Source: Chloroflexota bacterium
Lineage (GTDB): Bacteria > Chloroflexota > Anaerolineae > Anaerolineales > Villigracilaceae
DNA length: 5,195 bases
Assembly: GCA_021796155.1 (NCBI GenBank)
Contig: JAJYOO010000216.1
Coordinates: 1-5,195 of the forward strand
Reading direction: 5' to 3'
Made by a program: the position numbers and the translations under genes. The notes beneath the pieces were generated by a model. It ran no database searches and was not told the DNA's origin. It saw only the letters and a program-made list of their open reading frames with translations. Shown here in pieces: positions 1 to 5,195 of the stretch; position 1 is the first letter of the stretch, and each line of letters starts with the position of its first letter.

Positions 1-382
1 GTGTGCCAACGACGATGTCCACGCCGCGATTGAGGCTTGAAATTTGCGGGCCATAAGGCTGCCCGCCATAGACCGCGAGCACGCGCACGTTGAGATGCTT
101 TCCATATTCGATGATGGAATCAGCAACTTGCAAAGCGAGTTCGCGCGTCGGCGCGAGGATCAGGCTTTGCACATGTCGGTCATGTATGAAGTTGTTGAGA
201 ATGGGGAGGGCAAAGGCAGCAGTCTTGCCGGTGCCGGTTTGGGCCTGGCCGATCACGTCCACGCCTGTGAGCATGAGCGGAATCATGCCAGCCTGAATCG
301 GAGTCGGCTCGGTGTAGCCAAGTTCGGTAATGGCCTGCATCAACTCTGGACGCAAGTTGAGAGAAGCAAATTCGGTTGTCAT
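1..382 (-). CDS. DEAD-box ATP-dependent RNA helicase, N-terminal part (cut by window edge)
   Basis: Read on the minus strand from the ATG at 382-380, the frame is open for 127 codons to the window edge. It encodes the first half of RecA-like domain 1 of a DEAD-box helicase, a family that unwinds short RNA duplexes with ATP in ribosome assembly, RNA decay and cold adaptation. Visible motifs in order are the Q motif (G22-Y23, then PTPIQ at 26-30), motif I/Walker A AQTGTGKT (47-54), motif Ia PTRELA (78-83), the GG motif (106-107), and DIVVGT (122-127). The last would lead into TPGR, which lies outside the window. The DEAD box itself and domain 2 are not present, so the subfamily (RhlE, DeaD/CsdA or other) cannot be set. 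The start is supported by an AAGGA Shine-Dalgarno at 391-387, four bases before the ATG. The leader upstream is long and structured, which suggests control at the RNA level. The family call is very secure; the orthologue is not. Confidence 0.96.
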   Translation of the reverse strand, partial: MTTEFASLNLRPELMQAITELGYTEPTPIQAGMIPLMLTGVDVIGQAQTGTGKTAAFALPILNNFIHDRHVQSLILAPTRELALQVADSIIEYGKHLNVRVLAVYGGQPYGPQISSLNRGVDIVVGT

Positions 383-392
383 CTTTTCCTTA

Positions 393-448
393 AAGTCTTG
401 AAGTCTGGCAAGTTGAACAAATCTAAATGGTCACGACCTTCGAGACTT
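393..448. repeat. Imperfect inverted repeat just upstream of the helicase ribosome binding site
   Basis: The arms at 393-403 (AAGTCTTGAAG) and 438-448 (CTTCGAGACTT) pair over 11 positions. Ten are Watson-Crick and one is T·G on the plus strand. On the minus strand, which would be the helicase mRNA leader, that position becomes a C·A mismatch. The loop is 34 bases. The proximal arm ends one base before the AAGGA ribosome binding site, so a folded stem could affect ribosome access. The right arm overlaps the first two units of the 9-bp repeat at 435-479, so the pairing may partly reflect that repeat. A regulatory role is inference. Confidence 0.45.
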
Positions 449-479
449 GTAAGACCTATAAGACTTGTTAGACTTGCAA
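435..479. repeat. Five-unit 9-bp tandem repeat, consensus GACTTGTAA
   Basis: Units starting GACYT begin at 435, 444, 453, 462 and 471, giving an exact 9-bp period with no indel. The first five bases are GACTT in three units and GACCT in two. The last four bases vary (TCGA, GTAA, ATAA, GTTA, GCAA). Related words in the opposite orientation (AAGTCT at 393 and 401, CAAGTTG at 409-415) flank it toward the helicase. The array lies within the helicase leader, 53 bp from its start codon. It is too short and lacks the unique spacers needed for a CRISPR array. It could be a slipped-strand microsatellite or a set of protein or RNA binding sites. No function can be assigned from sequence alone. Confidence 0.75.
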
Positions 480-529
480 TATAAGGGACTGTTTCGATGA
501 CTCCGTTTAACTTCCTTCTTGCCAACCAA

Positions 530-551
530 AGTTTACTTTTACAAGCAAACT
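530..551 (-). promoter_or_regulatory. Short hairpin in the helicase leader
   Basis: AGTTTACTT at 530-538 and AAGCAAACT at 543-551 form a 9-bp stem with one mismatched or wobble position and a 4-base loop. On the minus strand the odd pair is G·U, so the stem is better as minus-strand RNA. It lies about nine bases downstream of the minus-strand terminator T-run. No T-run follows it, so it is not itself a terminator. It may be an extra structural element of the leader; function unknown. Confidence 0.4.
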
Positions 552-559
552 CGCCCAAC

Positions 560-587
560 AAAAAAGCCCGACAAGTTGCGTCGGGCT
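560..587 (-). terminator. Rho-independent terminator pointing toward the helicase
   Basis: AGCCCGAC at 565-572 and GTCGGGCT at 580-587 are a perfect 8-bp, GC-rich stem with a 7-base loop. On the minus strand the stem is followed by six T residues (565-560, the first being also the last stem base). On the plus strand only ATCATT follows, so the terminator works on minus-strand transcripts. No protein gene lies upstream of it on that strand before the divergent gene at 818. It must therefore end either a short non-coding RNA or a 5' leader of the helicase, making it a candidate attenuator. Confidence 0.75.
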
Positions 588-700
588 ATCATTCAGAGTG
601 ATCAAAACAATTTCCCAGAACACGGGCTCCTATTTAGGAGCGGGCAGAGTTTACCACAAAAACCCGCAAATCTGAACGATGATATTGGCCTCAGATTGCG
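580..700 (-). ncRNA. Candidate structured leader or small RNA ending at the terminator
   Basis: Upstream of the terminator on the minus strand are two further hairpins. The first pairs TCAGATTGCG (691-700) with CGCAAATCTGA (665-675), ten base pairs with one bulged A and a 15-base loop. The second pairs GCTCCT (626-631) with AGGAGC (636-641), six base pairs with a 4-base loop. The minus-strand element CGGGTT at 666-661 can pair with AGCCCG at 628-623 or, equally, with the terminator's own 5' arm AGCCCG at 587-582. That gives mutually exclusive folds of the kind used in attenuation. I do not recognise a known riboswitch class. Transcription of this region is inferred from the terminator only, and the 5' end is unknown. 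It could also be the 3' end of an antisense or free small RNA unrelated to the helicase. Confidence 0.35.
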
Positions 701-753
701 AGTTGAAACTTGCGCTATTTGGCCCCAAAGACCTGTACAGAAAATAATCAGAG

Positions 754-765
754 TATAATTGTCAA
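754..765. promoter_or_regulatory. Candidate promoter elements: plus-strand -10, abutting minus-strand -35
   Basis: A perfect TATAAT at 754-759 on the plus strand lies 58 bp before the ATG of the secreted protein at 818, which would leave a leader of about 50 bases. No good -35 hexamer sits 16-18 bases upstream of it. Directly next to it, 760-765 reads TTGACA on the minus strand, a perfect -35 box that could drive the structured leader of the helicase. However, the hexamers at the correct spacing (around 743-737) are poor -10 matches. Both elements are short matches in AT-rich DNA, so the plus-strand promoter is plausible and the minus-strand one speculative. Confidence 0.4.
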
Positions 766-817
766 GTTTGCAAGGTTCACCAAATCACTTTATTCCAAAA
801 CAAGAAAGGGTCCTATT

Positions 818-2152
818 ATGTTTAGAAGTATGCTTCGATCTTCTGGTTTTGTAATACGTGTTGGTGCAATTCTAATGATGATGGTCGCTGCTCTGGGCGT
901 TATGCCAGCCAGTGCGTCATCATCTGCCATACCGGTCATCCCTGACTCATCCCTGCAAGCGCTGACAACGACAGTTGGCGGCGCGTCCGTTCTTCCGACG
1001 ACGCGTACAGTGACACACTGGTGGGGATCAACCCTCGATCCCAACAACGGCGTCACGTACGGCTACAACATGGTCGGCGCGGATCCAAACAATTGCTCCG
1101 GTTCGGGATGCTCGGTCATAATCGAGGCGGACATCACGCCGATCATCGTCAACATTGATGGCTTGACCTTCAGCGGCAGCGATGTCCTTGCTCCGACGCT
1201 TGCCTCTCCGCAGTTCGCTTTGAATGATTATGGCTCAACGCCTGCCGCAACCGCTGCTGGTTCATTCCCCAGTGCGCCTGCCTTGATTCAAGGAGCGGGT
1301 GGTGCATTGTCCCAGAATGACGCGGGCAACATGCTCCAACTGGAGGATGCGACGATGCGCGCACAGTTCAATCAGACTGGTTCGAGCAACTACCATTTGA
1401 TTTTGCATCCGAACGTTCTGCCTGCCGTCACGATCAATGTCCCGAACAACCAAGGTGTATTGTTGCAGAGCGGTCGTGGCGTGGTCTTCGCGGATATCAA
1501 TATTAGTTGGTGGGCTGCACAGATTCAAAATCTTGAGACATCCGCAGATCCAACACATTTACCGATTTACTTGACGAACAATGTATTGCTGCACATTGGA
1601 CAGAATGTATATAACTGTTGTGTGATTGGCTTCCACGGCACACGCGCGGCTGGCAACGGCGGCGGATCAAACAACAGCAACGGTAATGCCGTGGTGCAGA
1701 CATTCGCCTGGGCTTCATGGGTTCAGCCCGGACTTTACTCACGCGCAAACGGCGGCACGGATTGGGCATTGCAGGATATCCATGCGCTCAGCCACGAGAT
1801 TTCCGAATGGGCAGATGACCCGTTTGTAAACAACACGGTCGAGCCGTGGGTGACGCCAACTGCACCGCAGTACGGGTGTACTGGATATCTTGAGACGGGC
1901 GACCCAGTCGTTGCCATTGGCTTTGCAATGGGAACCAACACCTACGAACAAGGACCGAATCCAGACGGCTCGCAAAGCGCGGACGGTTATTATCATCCGG
2001 AGGATGAAGCATTCCTGCCATGGTTCATGCGTACGGCTCCCAATGCCGTATCAGAACCAACGCAAAGCCCGTCCACAAATATTGGTCGCTATACCTTCAT
2101 GGGCGACCTAAATCCATTCGCAGGATTCCGTCAGCCAGCAACCGGCTGCTAA
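818..2152 (+). CDS. Secreted protein with HExxE metallopeptidase-like motif, function unknown
   Basis: The protein has 444 residues from the ATG at 818. The frame extends upstream to 710, but AAAGGG at 805-810 gives a ribosome binding site seven bases before 818, and only this start puts a signal peptide at the N-terminus. That peptide is basic residues R3 and R7, a hydrophobic core at about 11-30, and a likely cleavage after ASA (31-33). The mature protein is rich in Asn, Gly, Ala and Ser, as in extracellular proteins, with cysteines at 93, 98, 267, 268, 354 and 444. The key segment is SHEISEWADDPF (325-336), an H326-E327-xx-E330 motif followed by DDP, with ETGDP at 359-363. This resembles the HExxE...DP and E-x-GD pattern of exported zinc-peptidase-like proteins, but the second His of classical HExxH is absent. 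The C-terminal block YYHPEDEAFLPWFMR (391-405), GRYTFMGDLNPF (423-434) and PATGC (440-444) looks strongly conserved; I associate it from memory with uncharacterised proteins of soil bacteria. Peptidase activity is inference. TAA stop; a terminator follows. Confidence 0.85.
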   Translation: MFRSMLRSSGFVIRVGAILMMMVAALGVMPASASSSAIPVIPDSSLQALTTTVGGASVLPTTRTVTHWWGSTLDPNNGVTYGYNMVGADPNNCSGSGCSVIIEADITPIIVNIDGLTFSGSDVLAPTLASPQFALNDYGSTPAATAAGSFPSAPALIQGAGGALSQNDAGNMLQLEDATMRAQFNQTGSSNYHLILHPNVLPAVTINVPNNQGVLLQSGRGVVFADINISWWAAQIQNLETSADPTHLPIYLTNNVLLHIGQNVYNCCVIGFHGTRAAGNGGGSNNSNGNAVVQTFAWASWVQPGLYSRANGGTDWALQDIHALSHEISEWADDPFVNNTVEPWVTPTAPQYGCTGYLETGDPVVAIGFAMGTNTYEQGPNPDGSQSADGYYHPEDEAFLPWFMRTAPNAVSEPTQSPSTNIGRYTFMGDLNPFAGFRQPATGC

Positions 2153-2175
2153 AGTAGCCACGTTTAATTGTTTGG

Positions 2176-2210
2176 CAAAGGAGAGCGGTACCAGCCGCTC
2201 TCCTTGTTTT
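2176..2210. terminator. Rho-independent terminator shared by convergent genes
   Basis: AAGGAGAGCGG at 2178-2188 and CCGCTCTCCTT at 2195-2205 form a perfect 11-bp stem with the 6-base loop TACCAG. On the plus strand it is followed by GTTTT, so it ends the secreted-protein gene whose stop is 26 bp upstream. On the minus strand the stem is followed by a shorter T-run (TTTGCC), so it may also act, less efficiently, for the YHYH lipoprotein gene that ends at 2244. Confidence 0.85.
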
Positions 2211-2243
2211 ATATCTCTTGATTTCAATAATCCGGCACATTTA

Positions 2244-3470
2244 TTACGGACCATGCGCCCCGCCCTGCGGCACGCAAATCAGTTGTTGCAATTGCGGTGG
2301 GATTTGACATGTTCCGCTGATTTGTCTGTTCGGTGCGTTGAAGGAGCAGGCCGCGCCGGCGGATAAATTGGTGCAGGCATTGATCGCTTCCAGCGGAGGC
2401 TGACCGTTCAATCCGCCCTGCTGGCTTTGTCCGCCTGGTTGAACTTGTCCACCCTGTTGGGTGCCCTGCGGACCCTGACCGCCGTTTGGTCCTGTTATGC
2501 TGCGCACCAACGGCGTGCCGCGGAAGCATCCGATCACATATGGAAATTCGCGCGTGGCTACATAGTGATACATGACCACTTCTTTTCCATCCCATTCAAC
2601 CTGTGACGTAATGCCATGACATTCATCGAGGTCGGCGTCGGTTAACTCTTTGCCGTTTGCATCGTATGGACCGTAAATTCCAAATCCATCCAACGCATAG
2701 CCGAGCAAACGCGACGGGCCAGACGTTGTATCTGGAATGCAATTGCTCAAGCTGTGGTAATGATAAACGCCGTTTTGTTGTGGATGCGCGCTGCATTGAT
2801 CCTGTACTTCGTGCGCAACCGCATCGCGGCCCTCGGCGTCAAATGGACTGAAAAGCAGAACGCCCGATATCATGATACCGACTTCGTTGCCGACACAAGT
2901 TGGCTGGGCTGCCATGGTCGGAATCGCAGGGACGCCGAAATGTATGGATTGCGCCTGGATTGAATTCGGGTTGGCATCGAATTTATATACAGGGTCACTT
3001 GGGCGAACTGGAAATGTGCCAGTTGTATGATCGGGTAAATCGTTGGTGGTAAATGTTCGCAAGTCTTCATTCACCGCCATATTGAACGAATGTTGCTGCC
3101 AACTGACTGACCCGCTGACATAAACTTTCTTCGTCAAATCCCACGTGGTGCCATCAGCATTGATCCATGGAGCTTTGCCTTGTGCGCCACCTCCATTGAA
3201 TTGAGTCTGGCAGCTATACACATAACCGCGCTGCGGACTGGATGAGATTTTTCCATCGCCCAATGGCAGATGAGTAACATCCAACACATTTACATGCGGC
3301 GCGCCGCCGGATGTATTGGAGGTTGATGCGGCTTGATTGGACGCCACTGTCGGCTGAGTTTGTGGTAATGGCGCATTGCCTAACGGCTGTGCGCTCTGTG
3401 GCGCACAGGCTGTGGCGATGAGTGTCAGCATGGCAAAGACGAGTACAAACTTATAAAGATGGTTTTTCAT
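2244..3470 (-). CDS. YHYH-domain lipoprotein
   Basis: This gene encodes a 408-residue exported lipoprotein. Residues 1-21 are a signal peptide (K2, H4, K7, then a hydrophobic core) ending in the lipobox TAC with C22 as the lipidated cysteine. A Ser/Thr/Gln/Pro-rich tether of about 35 residues follows. The central part (about 58-325) matches the YHYH family: GVYHYHS at 234-240, LDGFGIYGPYD at 260-270, DLDECHG at 280-286, YHYVATREFPYVIGCFRG at 301-318. The family is often found in secreted proteins; its biochemical role is not established, though the clustered His and Cys suggest metal binding. After a Gly/Gln-rich linker (329-358) comes a small tail with four cysteines (366, 375, 388, 399), probably disulfide-bonded. 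The start is set by AAGGAG at 3481-3476, five bases before the ATG. TAA stop. It converges with the gene at 818 and diverges from the peptidase gene at 3550. I expect it on the outer face of the cytoplasmic membrane or in the envelope. Confidence 0.93.
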   Translation of the reverse strand: MKNHLYKFVLVFAMLTLIATACAPQSAQPLGNAPLPQTQPTVASNQAASTSNTSGGAPHVNVLDVTHLPLGDGKISSSPQRGYVYSCQTQFNGGGAQGKAPWINADGTTWDLTKKVYVSGSVSWQQHSFNMAVNEDLRTFTTNDLPDHTTGTFPVRPSDPVYKFDANPNSIQAQSIHFGVPAIPTMAAQPTCVGNEVGIMISGVLLFSPFDAEGRDAVAHEVQDQCSAHPQQNGVYHYHSLSNCIPDTTSGPSRLLGYALDGFGIYGPYDANGKELTDADLDECHGITSQVEWDGKEVVMYHYVATREFPYVIGCFRGTPLVRSITGPNGGQGPQGTQQGGQVQPGGQSQQGGLNGQPPLEAINACTNLSAGAACSFNAPNRQISGTCQIPPQLQQLICVPQGGAHGP

Positions 3471-3549
3471 ATTTACTCCTTATACCCTTGGTTGCGAAAG
3501 TGTAGCCAGGCGACGTAAATTTATTGTAAAATTTCCTAGGAGGTACCCA
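3471..3549. promoter_or_regulatory. Divergent promoter region between lipoprotein and carboxypeptidase
   Basis: These 79 bp hold both ribosome binding sites and must contain both promoters if the genes are transcribed separately. Plus-strand candidate: TTGCGA at 3492-3497 and TAAATT at 3516-3521, 18-base spacing. Minus-strand candidate: TTGGGT at 3550-3545 and TACAAT at 3528-3523, 16-base spacing; its -35 box would touch the peptidase start codon. The boxes are only partial matches. A near direct repeat, GTAAATTT (3515-3522) and GTAAAATTT (3526-3534), lies between them. No clear operator is seen. Confidence 0.35.
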
Positions 3550-5195
3550 ATGCCCAGACCGCGCTTCAATAAATTCTATCGTTATGATGAACTGACCAAA
3601 CTTCTTAAGGCTTATGTCAAGGAATATCCAAAACTATTCAAACTGGAAAGTATTGGCAAAAGCCACGAGGGCCGCGACGTTTGGCTCATAACCGCGACCA
3701 ACTTCTAGTCCGGGGATGATGCGGACAAGCCCGCCTTTTGGGTGGATGGCAACATCCACGCGTCGGAGGTCACGGCGTCCGCGGCTTGTCTGTATTTCAT
3801 CCACACGCTCGCAACAAAATATGGAAAAGATAAACAAGTCACAGCCGCGCTAGATACGCGTGCGTTTTACGTCGTGCCGCGTCTCAATCCCGATGGCGCG
3901 GAATGGGCACTTGCTGATAAGCCCAAAGTGATTCGTTCGAGCACGCGGCCTTATCCGTATGACGAAGAGCCGGTGGACGGATTGCTCGAAGAAGACGTTG
4001 ACGGCGATGGGCGGATTCTGCTGATGCGCGTGCCCGATCCAAATGGGACCTGGAAGCGGCACCCGAAAGAACCGCGTCTTCTCGTCCGACGTGACCCTAC
4101 GGAGACTGGCGGCAAATATTATCGCGTCCTGCCCGAGGGCTTTCTCAAAAATTATGATGGCGCGACGATTGAATTGCGTGATCCAAAAGAAGATTTGGAT
4201 TTGAATCGCAACTTCCCAATCGCATGGCGCACAGAATCTGAACAGCATGGCGCGGGACCGTATCCAACAAGTGAACCGGAAGTCCGCAACATGATTGACT
4301 TCATCGTCAATCATAAAAATATCACTGGCTCAGTGTCGTTCCACACATTCGCCGCGCTGATCATGCGTCCGTACGATGACCGTTCTGACGATGAATTTCC
4401 AGCCGAAGATTTGTGGACGTACAAAAAGATTGGTGACGAAGGCACGAAGCTGACGGGTTATCCAAATATTTCGGTCTTCCATGATTTCAAATATCATCCC
4501 AAAACTGTGACCACCGGTGCATCCGATACGTGGATGTATGACCATTTGGGTATTTTCTCGTGGACAGTGGAATTATGGAGCCCAATTGCGCGGGCAGGAA
4601 TCAAAAACTACAAATACATTGATTGGTTCCGCGAACATCCAGTCGCCGATGATTTGAAGATTCTCAAATGGAGCGATACGAAACTCAATGGTGCAAGTTA
4701 CGTGGATTGGTATGAGTTCGATCATCCGCAATTGGGCAAAGTGGAATTGGGCGGCTGGGATCATTTGCATACGTGGACGAATCCGCCCGGTGAATTTTTG
4801 GAGAAGGAAATCAAAGCATTTCCTGCGTGGTTGGTCTGGCACGCGTTGATTTCGCCGAAGTTGAATCTACGCGAGCAAAGAGTGACAGCACTAGGCGAAG
4901 GCGCGTATCGCATTCGGATCGTGGTTGAGAATGCTGGCTGGCTTCCAAGCTATGTCACGAAGAAGGCGCTCGAAAGAAAAACGCGCGGTCTTGTTTGTGA
5001 GATCGAATTGCCAAAAGGCGCAAAGCTTGAAATGGGTAAGCCGCGCGTAGAACTTGGTCAACTGGAAGGACGCGCGTACAAAGGAGCACTGCTGGATGTT
5101 GAAGGCACGCCGGATCGTTTGAAAGTGGAATGGATCGTTCGCGCGCCGAAAGGCGGCAAAGTGAAAATCGTTGCGCGTCACGAACGTGCCGGAAC
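3550..5195 (+). pseudogene. M14-family zinc carboxypeptidase with in-frame TAG at codon 53, 3' end cut by window
   Basis: Start ATG at 3550 follows AGGAGG at 3538-3543 with six bases between. The frame runs 52 codons, meets TAG at 3706-3708, then stays open for 495 more codons to the edge. Numbering through the stop, the parts of a peptidase M14 catalytic domain are all present: zinc ligands H70 and E73 in GNIHASEV (67-74), NPDG (113-116), substrate-binding N219-R220 in DLNRNFP (217-223), third zinc ligand H265 in SFHTF (263-267), and catalytic E341 in TVELW (339-343). An Asp-rich EDVDGDGRI loop at 148-156 precedes a family insertion. From about 438 a beta-rich C-terminal domain follows, probably almost complete. 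The family removes C-terminal residues from peptides. There is no signal peptide, so the site would be cytoplasmic. The stop precedes every catalytic residue, so a product ending there would be inactive. No frameshift or second lesion is seen. Alternatives are sequencing error, recent nonsense mutation or readthrough. Confidence 0.9.
3706..3708 (+). other. In-frame amber (TAG) codon within the carboxypeptidase
   Basis: The codon lies between TNF (residues 50-52) and SGDDADKP (54-61), in the loop just before the first zinc-binding motif. One base change from AAG, CAG, TGG, TCG, TTG or GAG would create it. Both complete genes in the window end in TAA, so the window does not show whether TAG is a normal stop here. 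The first in-frame ATG downstream is at 4024, beyond the HxxE motif. A GTG at 3742 lacks a recognisable Shine-Dalgarno, so reinitiation producing a working enzyme is unlikely. Confidence 0.95.

Noticed and set aside
435..479. Possible CRISPR array
   Set aside because: The units are 9 bp, directly adjacent, without spacers, and no cas gene is nearby.
44..484. Plus-strand open frame of 146 codons
   Set aside because: It lies antisense to the DEAD-box helicase and its repeat-rich leader. Its Arg/Leu repeats at the end are just the 9-bp tandem repeat read in frame, and it has no recognisable domain.
379..561. Minus-strand 60-codon open frame in the helicase leader whose TGA overlaps the helicase ATG (ATGA)
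   Set aside because: The overlap suggests translational coupling, but the frame starts with TTG right after a terminator T-run, has no Shine-Dalgarno and no ATG, and codes mostly for the tandem repeat. The helicase also has its own good ribosome binding site.
580..700. tRNA or known riboswitch in the leader
   Set aside because: There is no cloverleaf with T-loop and anticodon arm, and none of the conserved riboswitch sequences I can recall (TPP, SAM, FMN, cobalamin, fluoride, guanidine) is present.
710..817. N-terminal extension of the secreted protein from the ATG at 710
   Set aside because: It would bury the signal peptide behind 36 residues, begins upstream of the likely -10 box, and has no ribosome binding site. 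The start at 818 has both a ribosome binding site and a signal peptide.
3634..5181. Several minus-strand open frames of 67-154 codons
   Set aside because: They are antisense shadows of the M14 carboxypeptidase, whose plus-strand frame has all family motifs and a strong ribosome binding site.
3742..5195. Separate downstream gene starting after the TAG
   Set aside because: The GTG at 3742 has no Shine-Dalgarno, and the ATG at 4024 would lose the HxxE zinc motif. The first 52 codons also match the family's N-terminus, so this is one gene interrupted by a stop.

Overview
The window looks like a chromosomal segment of a free-living bacterium, probably Chloroflexota (Anaerolineae-like). I infer this from gene style: a lipoprotein with an Ala/Gln/Pro/Thr-rich tether after the lipobox cysteine, an M14 carboxypeptidase of the type common in that phylum, short runs of AAGTCT/GACTTG repeats between genes, and moderate GC. 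No rRNA or marker gene is present, so this placement is tentative. I see no mobile element, CRISPR array, tRNA or rRNA.

Layout, left to right. (1) 1-382, minus strand: the first 127 codons of a DEAD-box RNA helicase, cut by the window edge. (2) 383-817: a 435-bp intergenic region with several hairpins. It includes a strong Rho-independent terminator pointing toward the helicase, a perfect 9-bp-period tandem repeat just ahead of the helicase ribosome binding site, and a candidate promoter for the next gene. (3) 818-2152, plus strand: a secreted protein of 444 residues with a HExxE metal-site-like motif. (4) 2153-2243: a shared terminator hairpin between convergent genes. (5) 2244-3470, minus strand: a 408-residue YHYH-domain lipoprotein. 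(6) 3471-3549: a compact divergent promoter region. (7) 3550 to the right edge, plus strand: an M14 zinc carboxypeptidase whose reading frame is intact except for one in-frame TAG at codon 53.

The genes do not form an obvious operon. The helicase is an RNA-metabolism gene with what may be a regulated leader. The two middle genes encode exported proteins that converge on one terminator. The carboxypeptidase is divergent from the lipoprotein and has no signal peptide. The two observations most worth checking are the lone amber codon in an otherwise well-preserved peptidase (sequencing error, new pseudogene or readthrough) and the structured, terminator-bearing leader upstream of the helicase. 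I found no clear evidence for an entirely new multi-gene system.
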